NCBI GenBank assembly: GCA_963931865.1
Contig: OZ007505.1
Location: forward strand, 2,775,694 to 2,839,693
Reading direction: 5' to 3'
DNA length: 64,000 nt
From: Axinella damicornis
Taxonomy: Eukaryota > Porifera > Demospongiae > Axinellida > Axinellidae
Part shown: positions 38,801-53,800 of the stretch, in pieces
How positions within the stretch are numbered: the stretch's first letter is position 1
Layout: the number at the start of each line of letters is the position of its first letter
The notes under the pieces: model-generated
Told to the model about the DNA's origin: nothing
Databases searched by the model: none
The model's input: the letters and a program-made list of their open reading frames with translations, nothing else
Translations under genes and position numbers: made by a program

Positions 38801-41800
38801 CCGACAACACAACTGACACGAACATGACTCAATTTGAGATTGTTGAGTACTTGACAAGTGAACTGAATTACACACTAATTAGTGGGGACTTACTCTATGG
38901 AGACGACCCTGTATTGTACCTCGAACTCTCAAAAGGTGATCTTAACATGATCAAGGCAATTGTGGAACTGGCCACGGATGCTGGGAACACCTACATCAGT
39001 ATCACTGCAACAATGGTGAGTGATATGAACAGGAACATGGTCAATGAAATCACACCAATCAATGCAACCCAGGTTGGTATGTTCACGGATGACAGGGTCT
39101 TACCCACTCTGGTAGCATTCGACTTGGATCTTGATGCTGAGAGATTAACACTGACTTTCGACGAGACTGTCAACGTTTCATCTCTCAATTTCTCTGCACT
39201 GACCCTGCTGTCCAACAACTCTGCCACCCCATCAGAACAGTGGTCTCTGAATGGAGGAGATCCTCCCCTTTATAGCTACTCCCTTAGCGACAACCAGCCA
39301 GTAGTCACTATTGACATTGGTTACCTAGACATCAATGAGATTAAAAGGCTGTCACAGCTGGCTGTGTCCAACGATACCACCTACCTTGCAATTGAATATG
39401 GTGCCATTTTGGACATGAATGCCAACCCAGTTGTTGCCAAAGCAACCGAGAGTGCTATTCAAGTGCAAGAATACTCTTTCGATATCACTCCTCCATGGCT
39501 GGTCAACTTTGACCTCGATTTGAACCTTGGCACTCTTGCGATGGAGTTTACTGAGACCATCAATGCTAGTTCAGTTGTTATTTCTGACCTCCTCTTGCAG
39601 AACGAAAGTTCCCTACTGAGCTACTTGTCCATCTTTAACAGCTCCGTAAGGCAGTATGACAACGTTTTCATCTTCGTTGATTTTGGAATTGAGTTTCTGA
39701 ATGAGCTGAAGCGGACTGATGACTTGGCCACTGATTCTACAAACACCTATCTCTCCTTCCCAACCAGTGCCTTGACAGACATGAGTGGAAACCCCGTGGT
39801 TGCCATTGGCAATGCAACAGCCAGGCCGGTTCAGAACTATACTCGTGACACAACCTCACCCCAGCTCCTGTCGTTTGACCTTGACATGGATGTGGGGGTA
39901 CTGGTGATTTATTTGGATGAAACTGTGCGTGTCAGTACCATCAACACAACATTCATCACTCTCGCACGGAACCCGTTCACTGTGGAGTCAACCAGTACAT
40001 CAGGGTTTGGTTCCAGTCCAACCATGTCTGGTTCTGGTTCTGGAGCTGGTGATCTCAGTATTGAATCCTACACCCTGACTGGTGGGCTTGTTCAGACCGA
40101 GAACTTCCACATTGTCACCATCAATCTGACACTGTTTGACCTCAATGAGATCAAGAAGCTTCGCAATCTGGCCACCATGGAGTCAAACACCCACCTCCTA
40201 CTGACAGCTCAAGCTCTTGACGATATGTACACTAATCCTATTGTTCCTGTAGAGGAGGGAAATGGGCTGCTTGTTTCAACGTTCACGGAGGATACCACCC
40301 CACCTGATGTGGTCTCCTACCACCTCAATATGAACACTGGCATTCTAACCATCTCTTTCACTGAAACTGTTGATTTACGAACTCTCGTGATACCCGATCG
40401 CATCATTTTCTATAACTCAAGTGATTTCGAAGGTGAATCGTATGCCCTCATTAACAGCACGAGTGATTCTGGAGATGGTCCTCAAGTTGTGATTGTGTTC
40501 AGTCCACTAGACCTAAACCAGCTCAAATTTATCAGAATTCTTGCCTCGAATCAGCAAAACACGTTCCTCTTCCTGAATGAAACCATTTCTGACATGGTAG
40601 GCAATGTCATCACCCCGTCGTACATGGGCCTCAATCAAACCAGGCCAGCCGACCGGTTTACAACTGACAATACAGCACCAGAACTGCTGCAGTTCAACCT
40701 GGACCTCGATTCCGGTGAAATCTTCTTCAGTTTCTCAGAACTTGTAGACCAGATCTTTGAACCTGCCTTCACTATCCAAAGCGACCGAAATGACACAAAC
40801 ACAACATCCGCTCACATGCTCACAGGCTCGCAAACCATTTACGGTACAACCCTGGGTCCCAATGGTCCCGGCTTTCCACCTGAAGTGACCACACTGTTGT
40901 CAGATGCTGATCTCAATGAGATCAAGAGACTTGATAGACTTGCTGTCTCTGTTGAATCCACATATCTTTCCATAACACACCAGGCTGCCACTGATGCCTT
41001 CAACAACTCGGTCACTCCCATAACAGAGGACGATGCTCTACTGGTAACTGTTTGGACGCCAGATACGACCAACCCACTTCTTGTCAACTTTGATTTTAGT
41101 GTGGATACTGGGCTACTTGAGTTGACATTTGATGAAACAGTCCGTGTGAGCTCCTTCAATGTGACCACCATCACATTTGTCAACCCTCTGACAACCACGG
41201 AGTACACTCTCCGAGATCGTCCACCATACGGAGGAGCAGAACTCTCTGCTACTGATTCCACAGTTGTAGAACTCGTTCTCTCTAACGATGACCTCAACGA
41301 GCTCAAGGTTCTCACAGACCTGGCAACCTCTCCTAACAACACCTTCCTCCAACTACAAACTCTCTCCATTTCAGACATGAGTGTTAATCCCCTTAACACG
41401 AGTAACCTTCCTCTGCAGGTCAGAAACTACTCTGCCGACACCACAAGACCAGACCTGGTGTCATTCAATCTTAACATGGATACAGCTACTCTCCTGCTCT
41501 CTTTCTCAGAAACAGTCAATGTAAGCTCGCTTGACATTACACAGATCACACTACAGCCTTCAAGCTATGAAAACACAACCAATAACTCGTATACCCTCCT
41601 ACCAAGTTTCAACTACCCTGAGGGTACAATCACTAACAGTACAAATGGACCTATCATATTGCTACACCTTGGGACAGTTGATACCAATGAGATCAAACGC
41701 ATCTTTGCCCTGGCAACGTCACAATCTAACACCTATATTGCCCTCACATCAGACACAGTGAAGGATATGGTTGACTTGAATGTGGAACCCATTGCGAGCA

Positions 41801-44800
41801 CAAATGCTACCAGAGTTCAGAATTACGTCAGAGATGCAACAAATCCAACACTGTTAGCATTTGACCTTGACCTGGATGCTGAGATACTGACTCTGACATT
41901 TGATGAAACAGTGAACATTTCTTCGATTAGGAATGCCTACATCACCCTCCAGGACTCCATCCCATCAGTGACCTACACCCTCACAATGGGAACAGCAGCT
42001 GGTTTCAATGACCCAGTAGTTTACTTCCCCCTCACCTTCTTTGACTTGAACCAGATTAAACTCCGACGTACCCTTGCCACTGAGGCTACCAATACCTACA
42101 TCAATCTGGCCCTTGGAGCTATATTTGACATGGCCCTGCCGTCGAATCCATCAAATGGAGATGTTATTCAAGTGCAGAATTTTACTGATGACACCACACG
42201 ACCAAATCTGGTGAACTTTATCGTTGATATCAACTCAAGCCTGCTGATTCTCAATTTTGATGAACCTGTTGACCGTATGACTCTCAATATTCAACAAATT
42301 ACATTCCAGTCTTCCATGGTCCGATTCCCAGATCCAAATCTCTACTACACCCTTCAGGGAGGAGATTCAAACAGTACCGATGGCCTCACAATTCGTATCA
42401 TGATTGACAACGATGACCTGAATGAAATCAAGAGGCGACCAGCATTGTTTATCAACCAGGACACAAGCTATATTTCTGTGACTGAGTTTCTCATTTCGGA
42501 CATGCACACCAATCGATTGGTACCGATTCCCCACATTAATGCACAACCAGCACTCGACTTTTTGACTGATACCACTCGACCTCACGTTGTGGAGTTTCAC
42601 CTTGATATGGATGCTTCAAGACTGCACCTGACTTTCCTTGAAACCGTTAATGCATCCAGTATCAACTTCACCTCATTTGTGATCCAAGCAGATTCTTACG
42701 TTATTGACAGTCAAATGCAGTACAGGCTGACTGGAGGAGATCTTGACTCGTACAATGATAGCACTGTGGTAACCATGGTGATCACACTGGAGGACTTGAA
42801 TGAGATCAAGGCCAGGCAGATCGCTACATCAACTCAGACCTCCTGGCTAGTTGTTGAATCAACTGGGATTAGTGACATGAATGATTTACCCATCCTACCC
42901 CTGATCAACGGTGTCAATGCATCACGTGCCTCACGTTACACTATTGACACCACCAGACCAGAATTAACAGGGTTTGATTTTGACCTGGACACACGGATCC
43001 TCACAATGTATTTCTCAGAAACTGTCAGAGCCAACTCACTCAACTCAACAACCATCACCCTCCAGAATGCTCAACTGGCATCCGGCATCACCAATGTGTA
43101 TACCATTACTGAACTCGGTTTGGTACTGGATCCAGACGGACCAATTGTGAGAGTCCAGCTCACAACTTTTGATATGAACGAACTCAAACGAAGACCGGGC
43201 CTGGCGACTGACATCGTCACAACCTTTATCTCGGTTCGCAGTAGCACCATCTATGACATGCAGATGAACTTTTTGGTCCCTATTCCGAACGGAGGAGCAC
43301 TGCAAGCCGGTTCTGTTCCTCCCGACGTCACAGAACCCATCCTACTCGCGTTCAGCCTGGATATGGATTCTGCTAACCTTACTCTGACTTTCAATGAGGC
43401 AGTAAATGCAAGCTCACTCATGCCCAGTGGGATCACGTTTGTGAGCCCATTCTTCAGTCAGTACACGCTGACCGGTGGCTTTGTAATTGATTGCTTTGGG
43501 ACGGTGGTCACCATGAACTTGAATGACCGTGATCTTGATCTCATGAAGGTCAGAGATGCTCTGTGCACTGGTACAATTCCAAATGACTGCACATTGACCT
43601 TTGAATCCAACTCCATTCTGGACATGAGCCAGAATGGAAACAATAACATCACAATTGTACCCACAACTGTTATCCCAGACACTACTCGCCCAGAGCTTGT
43701 GTACTACGACCTGGATCTGACTGCTGAAGAATTGAGACTAACATTTTCTGAAGTAGTACGTACTTTTGGAGATGTAACAGTGCAGGGTATTACCCTCCTT
43801 GCAACTCCCTTTGAATTCCATGCACTTAGCAATACCAGCAAGGGGGTCAACCTCGACGAATCCCGGCCGGAAACGTATGACGGAACCCTGAGGGCTTACT
43901 CTCTAAGCAGAGGTGTTCTAAGTGGACCAGTTGTCAGCCCAGACCATCCACCAGTGCTCGTGGTAAGTCTCTCCCCAAAGGACTTGAACATCTTGAAGAG
44001 TCTTGAGTCTGTTGCCACCGGTGCCCAAGACACATTCCTCTTAATCGATTCCACATCTGCAGAAGACTTTTCACTCAACCCGCTCACTGCTGTTCAAAAC
44101 AGTAATGGGAAGCAAGTCAGGGTCTACACTCCTGATTCGATCAGACCACAGTTGTTGAGATTTGATTTTGATCTGGATTCAGGGGAACTGACTCTGACAT
44201 TCTCCGAGACTGTCAATCGAAGCAGCCTCCGCACACCTGGAATTTCCCTGCAGGGATCTGCCAATTTCTCCCTCAGCGACCTCCTCACCCTAACAGGTGG
44301 TGTGTCTACCAATTACGACAACCCAGTGATAACAGTGACACTGTCTGATCAAGATCTGAATGAAGTCAAGAGGCTAACACAGATTGCTACTGAGAGTATC
44401 ACCACATACATCTCAATCACAGATTCAACCATTTCTGATCAGGATGGTAATCCAGTTATCCCCATTCTCGACAGCAGTGCTGACGTGGTACGAGTGTTCA
44501 CACCAGATACCACTCGGCCAAATGTGATCCGATTTTCACTTGACTTGAACACCGGTCAAATCCATCTCACATTTGATGAGACAGTGAATAGCTCTTCATT
44601 TGTGATCGATACACTGACCCTAACCGACAATATGACCACAGTTGACACCAATCGTAGCCTATCAACTGGTATGCTACTCACTGGTGATAACACAGTACTC
44701 TCCTACATGCTAAACGATGCTGACTTGAATGAAATAAAACGTGTCAACATTTGCACTGTGGCTTCAAGAGGTCAGGACTGTTATCTGACTCTCACAAATG

Positions 44801-47800
44801 AAACCATCTCTGATATGAGCATGAATGCAATCATACCACGCGAGGATGGTGATGCGATTCTTGTGGACCCCTATGTTGCAGACATGACCCCTCCAGAAAT
44901 TGTCTATTTCTCTGTCAACATGTCTCTTGGAAACCTTACCCTTAGCTTCTCTGAGACGGTCAATGTTAGCACTTTCAATCCAACAGCACTTACCCTCCAC
45001 GAATTTGGTCTGCCTGAACTCTCCACAATAAGCTACAACCTGACGGGAGGTACTAGGGTCACAACAGAGAATGGTCTCTACCTTGACTTTTACCTCAACA
45101 AGGATGACTTGGAGTTCCTGAGGAGAAATGAAGATATATTTGTACTTCAGACAAGTTCCTACCTCAGTGCTAGTCCTGCCACAATTCAGGACATGTCTGG
45201 GAACCCTCTCAGTCCACTGGAATACAAGATTGCTGATCTGTTCGTGCCCGACACAATAGGCCCAAGACTAGTGGGAGCCACACTAGATCTTACAATGGAA
45301 ACACTCGTGCTCACCTTCAGCGAAACCATCCGATCTACATCATTCCGTCCTGAATCAGTCACTTTGCTAAGCAGTAGCTCTCCTGATGCCACCCAATTCA
45401 ACCTCACTGGGGGTCTCTTCAGCAGTGGGCCAGAGTTTGATAGCACCATTGTCCTATTCACTTTGGTCCACAATGATGTTCTTGAGATCCTAGCGAGAGA
45501 GGACCTTGCTAACTCCTCTGAAACATCATACATCATTTACACTCCCCTGCTAGCCACTGACCTTGCCAACAACCCAGCGGAAGTGCTTCCTCCGTTCCAG
45601 GTCACAGGCTACAATGGGGACATCATGGATCCCAACATATTTAGCTTTCTTGAGCTTGACCTCAACTTGAGGCAACTGGTTGTTGAGTTCAATGAGCCCG
45701 TCGATATCACCACTGCTAATGCATCCCTCTTTACTCTACAGGAGTACAGGGACAATGTGTTTGGTGCTGGTGAGAGTATCACACTGACTGGTGGAACGTT
45801 CAGCTACCGTGACCCAGATACCAACCAAAAGAGAGTACTAGTGCTTCGGTTGAATGCAGATGACTACAAAACAATTGTTCTCAATGGTAGGATTGCCACA
45901 GAGATACCGTTTACCCACGTTTCACTGCCAGTTGGGGCAGTCTCTGACTTTGCGGGCAACTCACTTGTTAACATACCGCCAACTAATGGGAGAATTGTGC
46001 GAGATTTGATTCCAGATAGCACGATCCCAATGCTCCTGAGATACGACCTTGATATTGACTCTGGATTGTTCACGATGGAGTTTGACAATGTCATGAATCC
46101 CAGTTCCCTCAACCCAGCAGGCATCACAATACAGGATGCAGCACTTGCTAGCGTAACATACATGCTCACCGGTGGGTCGACAAACAGCGACCCAGATTAC
46201 ACAATAGACTTCAACATAACTGTGGAAGATTTGAATGAGATTAAACGACTCACAGAGATTGCCACAAGTGGATCAAATACCTACATCACAATTGCTGCTC
46301 AACTGATTGACAGCTTTGGAGGCGTGCTGGTCCCGTTAATGGGAGGAGTAGGAATAGACGTGCTTTCTGTTACAGATGGAAGTGGTCTGCGAGTGCGTCA
46401 GTTTACTCCCGATACTACTGACCCAGAACTGGTGAACTTTGACCTTGATTTAAATCGAGGAGAGTTGATCTTGATGTTCAGTGAGACTGTGAATGCATCA
46501 AGCTTTGATCTGACTGAGATTCTGCTGCAGAATTCTGCTGTCAATGCAACAACGGAAATGAGATTAACAACCAGGGGCATACCTTCTCTGCAAACTACGT
46601 CAACCCGTGGTGACAGTACAGTGATCACAATCATGCTTGGCTTTGATGACAGTAATGACATCAAACAATTTGCTGATCTAGCAATTGACAACGTAACCAC
46701 CTACATCTCATTCCCAAATGCCACTATATTGGACATGAACACTAACCCAGTTGCGGCAGTGCAGCCATACCTTGCACAGATGGTGGGCACATTCACTGAA
46801 GATTCAACACCACCTACACTAGTGGATTTTTCACTTGACATGAATATCGGTCTTCTACAGTTAGTTTTCGATGAGACTGTCAATGTTAGCTCACTGCTGA
46901 CATCTGCAATCAGCTTACAAAGTGCACGGTTGAGTGGAAACTTTTTCACGCTGACTGATTCAAGCTTCTCCGAATCTGACAATGACTTCTTCCTGTCCAT
47001 TAACATCAGTGTTTCAGATTTGAATGAAATCAAGCTCGACCGCTCTCTGGCCCAGAGCAGCAGTGACACCTACCTCAGCATCACTTCTGACGCAATCAGG
47101 GACATGAACAACAATCCAGTAACAGCCATACCCACTTTCTTGGCACTCCAAGTGCTAGATTCAAACTACCAACCTGATGTGAAGGCTCCAAACCTTGTCT
47201 CCTATCACTTGGATATGGATGAAGGAATTTTGTATCTCACTTTCGATGAAACGGTTGATGTGGATTCTCTCATGTTCACTGACCTCACATTCTATTCTGA
47301 TTTCAACATCACCATGTCCTTGCTGGAGTCGGCATTCTACAATCTGACGGGAGGCACTTTGAGGTCTGGAGACTCACATGAGACATCAGTGCAGCTTTTC
47401 GACAGAGACCAATACAACATCAAGCTCATACCCAACCTGGCCACCTCCCTCAACGACACCTACCTTGTTATTGATATGAGTTTGATACAAGACACAGCTC
47501 AGTCTCCCAATTTGGTCAACCCTCTCATGTTTCCACTTCAGGCTGACAACTATACTGCAGATACCACCCCACCAAAGCTTACTTCCTTCACAGCCAACCT
47601 AAACATTGGACTTTTGACGCTCATGTTCGATGAACCAGTGAACGCTTCCAGTATCAACTTTGACCGGTTCATTGTCCAATCTGGAAACACAGGAGGCTTC
47701 TCAGAATACCAACTAACTGGGGGCTACACAAACAGCTCTAATGGAAGGTCCATCACCGTGTACATCCCTGCAGGTGATTTGAATGAGATTAAGAAGATTG

Positions 47801-50800
47801 AAGACCTCCTGGTGAGTACAGAAACCTCGTATGTGAGATTGATGTTTGACACAGTGCGCGACATGGCAGGTAATGAAATATCTTCCCTCGCTCCAAGTGA
47901 AGCAATACGAGCCATGGACTTCACAGACGATGTAACTAGACCAGTACTGCTTGCATTTGACTTGGACATGGATGATGGACTACTGATGCTTTACTTCAGT
48001 GAGACTGTTGACCACATGTCTCTCAACTTCAGCACTCTGACGCTACAAGTGGACTTCAATACCACAGAGCTGGATGTAGGGTACACGCTAACCGGTGGTA
48101 CCACTATCCCCATTGACAACACCACCATTGTAGCTCAGCTGACCACAGAAGATGTGAACGTGCTTAAAATACAAGAGATTGCAACCACAGTGTCTTCAAC
48201 ATTCCTCTCAATAGCCACTGGTGGTATTTTGGACCAAGCTGGTGTTCCTGTCCGAGCAACATCAGCTGCCCTTGCTGTTAGTGTCTACAAGGCTGACGTT
48301 ACCCGACCTGAACTCAACCAGTTTAGTCTTGACCTAGATGGTACCGGTATGCTGCGTCTAATCTTCTCGGAGCCAGTCAGACCCAGCACACTCAATATTA
48401 CCTATTTCACTATTCAGCCATGTGATCCCATCTCTGGTGTAATGTATACCCTGTCTTCAACTTCTGAAACTGTGACAGTGAACAATTCTGGGATAATCAG
48501 AATCCAAATATCAGCAGTGGATCTGGATGGTCTTAAAGTGGTGTACACCGAGGCCATTGGGATGGGACTGGACACCTGTCTCCAAATGTTGCCTTCTTCT
48601 GTTGATGATGTGTTTGGGAATCCAGTTGTCAATGCATCGGATCTCCAAGCTGCACTCATTGTTCCGGACGATGACCCTCCGCTATTGGTGTCCTATGCCT
48701 TGAACCTGACATCTGAGACCCTAACATTATCGTTCTCTGAAATAGCAAATGCCTCTTCGCTCTATGTTCCTGCATTCCAGCTACTCAGCTACACTCCTGC
48801 AGATGTCAATGTGGCATCATTCCCTCTGACAGGAGAGTCACAGATCGTTGGAGGTGACCCAGCAAACCAGGATTCAACCATCATCACCATCCAGCTTGGC
48901 ACAGGTGACCTCAATGAGATAAAGAGGCTGACTGAACTAGCCGTTAGTCAAAACACTACCTACCTCTCAGTCAGCAGTGATGGCATTGCAGATCTATCCG
49001 GAAATGCACTTGATCCAGTCCTACCAGACGCTGCTCAGCTGGCCGATAACTTCTTTGAAGACACGATTCGTCCCAATCTTGTGGAATTTGACCTTGATAT
49101 GAACACCGGTGTCCTGATGCTTACTTTTGATGAAACTGTCAATGCAAGTTCACTACAGCCCACAGAGATAACAATCCTCAGCGATAACACTAACACCACT
49201 GAGTTTGCTCACACACTCACCGGTGCTGCATACACATCACCAGAAGATTCCACTGTGATTGAGATTCGGCTACTTGACTCAGATCTCAATGAAATCAAAC
49301 GACAGATTGGGCTAGCTACTAACCTGTCCACAACCTATCTCTCCATCACCACGGATACCATAATTGACATGAATTCCAATCCTGTTATTGCGATCAATGA
49401 AACCGTTCCTCTGGCAGTGACAATGTTTGTGAATGACACTACCAACCCTGTGCTGTTCGGCTTTAACCTCAACTTGACCTCTGAGATTCTGACTCTGACG
49501 TTCTCTGAAACTGTCCGAGTTGCAACTTTGGATGTGAGACAGATCACAGTCCAGAATGTTTTCATGACAGAATTCTGGCAGTTGCAAGCTGGAAGAATGT
49601 TGACAACTGATGATACAGTAGTTGAAATGGAGCTTGACACTCGTGATCTGAATGAGATCAAGGTTCGCACAGACCTGGCCACCTTTGAGAACAACACCTT
49701 TGTCTCAGTTACTGACAGACTGATACAGGACATGAATTCAAATTGGAATGACCCCATCTCCCTAATCCAACCCACAAGGGTGTCAGAATTTACGGCTGAT
49801 TTTGTTGAACCCGAGCTAGTCTCATTTGATCTTGATATGGATGGAAGTGGGCTGCTGATTCTGACCTTCACAGAGTCGGTCAACGTGAGTTCTCTTGACG
49901 TGACACAGCTCTCTCTCCTCATGATCCCAAGTAATGAGAGTGCATCGTACATACTGTCCACCTTGAGCTACTCGGAGACTGGCAATGGTCCTGTCGTTGA
50001 GATTCAACTGCACCTGGACGATCTCAACCAAATCAAAGTGATTTCCGAACTTGCAACCTCAAGACTCACTACCTATCTTGGTACTACTGCAGGCCTGATA
50101 TCTGACATGAATGCCAACCCAAATATTGAGATCACCGCATCAAATGCACTATTGGTTCGTAACTATACCAGAGATGACACACATCCCACTCTCAACTCTT
50201 TTGCTCTGGACCTAAATGAAGGCCTCCTCTTTTTGAATTTCTCTGAGACTGTGCTTGGGAGGGAACTGGACAAGACATCGTTTGTCCTACAAAATGCCTC
50301 AAACTTCACCCAGAGCTACTTTACTCTTGAAGCAGCCTCTCTCTCTTTGCCAAACCATTTCTCACTGGTAGTGCCTCTCACGACAGCTGAACTGAATGAG
50401 ATCAAGCGCATCAACACCCTTGCAACATCTCAGGAAGACACCTGGATTTCTATTGCATCTCTGGGTATAATTGACACCTTCGGAAATACACTTGTCGCAA
50501 TACCCACTAACAATGCCCTGCAGGCGACTTACTACATCGAAGATGTCACAAGTCCAGTTCTTGTTGATTTTGACATTGATGTCGATTCTGGAACTCTGAC
50601 GCTGATATTCAATGAAACGGTAATGGCAAGCTCCCTCAATGTCACTCAGATTACACTCCAGAATACTGCATTCAGCAACAGTACAAGTGTGTACACTCTT
50701 ACTGGAGGTGAAGGAAGTTTGGATGACTCGACCGTGATCATGGTTTCTCTAACATTCTTTGATCTCAACCAAATCAAGAAAATCCGTGACCTTGCTAGCA

Positions 50801-53800
50801 TTGTTCCAATTGCTGTTCTTGAGATTGGGTCGACATCTGCCTCCGGAAGTGGATCAGCTCTTAATCCCCTTATGTCAACTCCAACTGAGGGTGACACATT
50901 CATCTCCATCACTGCTGGCACAGTAGAAGACATGAATTTCAACCCTGTGATTAGTATTACACCAAGTGATGCAAAACAGGTTAGAACTCTGACACTTGAT
51001 ACCACTTCACCCCAACTGGTATCATTTGACTTTAATCTCAACTCTGAACAAATCATCCTCACATTCACCGAGACGATTGACACCCTAACATTGATGCCTG
51101 ACCAGTTCACCATAGTAGGGATTCCCATGAGTGAGAACTACACCCTTATTGGAGGCTACACACCCTCTGAGGATGGCTACATCCTTGTGATACAACTGCT
51201 GATCAGTGATGTCAATAACATCAAAAGAAATCTGAATCTTGCAGTTGATAACTCTAGCACAGTCTTGTATCTCACTCCTACTGCCATTCGAGATATGAAC
51301 TCCAATCCTCTCAATTTCTCTGAGCCATTGCAGGTCACTAACTTCTATCAAGACACTAGACAGCCTGTGCTACTCTCGTTCAACCTTGACATGGACTCGA
51401 ATTTGCTCACCTTAACGTTCAATGAAACCATCAGGGTTCAGACATTGAACATCACCCAAATCACACTACAGGCTAATACCACTGTCAATCTAACAGACCT
51501 CTCATCCTACCGAACCCTGCAGTTTGGTAACCCATTGACCACGGATGACACAGTGCTCCAGATTATGCTACTACCAGCTGACACAAACTACATCAAGACA
51601 TACATTGACCTAGTTACAGACCAGAGCAATACTTTCATAGCGTTCACAGAGCTCGCAATCCAAGATGTGAATGGTAACCCGATCACTTCAATTCCCTCTG
51701 GTGCTGCATTCCAGGTGGATAACTTTACCGCTGACACCACACCCCCCATCTTGGTTTCCTACGAGCTTGATCTAACGCTTGAAGAGATTCGCTTTGTGTT
51801 TGATGAGACTATTAATGTGAACACATTTGATGCATCAAAACTCCAGCTGATTGCTGGTCCACTCAGTAACAACTCCTATATGCTAACTGGTGGTGAAATC
51901 TCACCTGCTCAAAACCACACTCATGTTGCACTGATTTTGACAACAAGTGATCTCAACGAAATCAAGAAGGACGAGGGCCTCGCAACATCTGTGAACGGAA
52001 CATATCTAGATTTTGATTCATCACTGCTTCAGGACATGAACAGTAACTACATCACACCACTACTGGGTTCTTCCGTCCTGCAAGCTGCCAACTTCACTGA
52101 GGACTCTGTCCCACCAGAGTTAGTTTCTTTCCACCTGGATATGAACTCTGGATTGTTGCATTTGACTTTCTCTGAAACTGTCCAAGTGTCAACCCTCAAC
52201 CCACCTAGCTTTGCCCTCCAAAATTCCAATGTTTCAAGCAACGTCAGCTACCGCCTAATGGCTGGCTATTCAGTGAGCCCCAATGGGCCAGAAGTAACTC
52301 TTGTGATACCAAGACCAGACTTAGACAATGTCAAGAGACTCACAGACCTGGCTACAGGAGCCAATGATACTTACTTGACCATCGAGAGCAGTGCTATACA
52401 GGACATGAATGGGAACAATGTCACTGTGATACTCGAGTCTAATGCATTGCAAGTAGAAAACTTCACAGAAGACTCCACAAGACCCGAACTGTCATCCTTT
52501 GATCTCGACTTGGATGCTAATATCTTGTGGCTGACATTTGATGAGACCGTACTTGTATCATCTCTGAATGCATCATGGATTACGCTGGTTGGCTTTGCAA
52601 ATCTGACCGACCCGAGCTCCTATCTTGCTCTTGAAACAAGCAGTCTTCTTCCAAACAGACCTGATGATCCGGTTGTACCAGTCTTGCTGAGCAGGTTTGA
52701 CTCCAATGAGATTAAGCGGCTAACAGATTTGGCTACCAATGATAATAACACTTTCCTCATTCTCGGCAGTGAGACCATCACGGACATGCAGTTTAACCCA
52801 GTGAAAGATGTTCTTCAGCCACTACCTGTGAGCAACTTCACAGAGGACACCACACGGCCACAACTAGAGGGTTTAGTTGTTGACATGGACTCAAGAACGT
52901 TATACCTGTACTTCTCAGAGACAGTAAACGTCAGCTCCGTACAAGTTGAAGAAATCACGCTCCAGAGTGCAACTGTTGTGATTGATGAAGTGGTCATGTT
53001 GTCCCCACCCACTCAACCAAATGGACAGGATGATCCGGTTATTCCGATATCACTGAGCATATTTGACACCAATTATCTCACATCGCTGACCCACCTGTAC
53101 AACAACATCAATGATTCTTACCTCAGTGTAACCAACCTGACCTTGGTAGACATGAATGGCAATATACTTGTTCCCATATCCAACAGAGCAGCCATCACAG
53201 CCACCAATTACATCCCTGATGTTACCAACACCACCCTCCTGAATTTCACAGTCAATCTAGACACAGGTACTATCAGTCTATTCTTTGATGAAACGGTTGC
53301 GATGGAAACAATAGACTACACGAAATTCCACCTGTTTTCAGATCAAGTTGGCACAGTAAACTTGACTCTCTCAAATGGAAGCTTCAACTTGCCGTACAGC
53401 CACAGTGTTGAGTTGTATATGACCGACAGTGACATTTGCAGGACAAAAGTCACTGAAGACCTGTGGACCACCACTAATAACACATGGCTATATGTAGAGC
53501 AGAGTGCAGTGTATGACTGGACAATGATGAACCCACTGAATGAGGCCACTCTAAGGGCTACAGCCGACCCCATCGAGAGTCTCCGACCCATCTTGCTCTC
53601 TTACACTGTTAACATGACGAGTGGGATCATCACTCTCAACTTTAATGAGCCAGTGAGACCTTTGAATCTAGTGTATCGGAAGTTCCTCCTTCAGAATGCT
53701 GATATTAATGATACTGAGTCGTACAGACTCATGGGCGGCTCAAGCCCAAGCCCAAATGGAAAGCAAGTCCTAGTGGAGCTTAGCTTCCAAGATCTTAACA

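Noticed and set aside
49335..49961. Long minus-strand open frames opposite the repeat array (for example 208 codons here, 200 at 22140-22742, 186 at 40839-41399)
   Set aside because: They follow from the periodic codon use of the sense repeats, have no motif and no splice or start context of their own.
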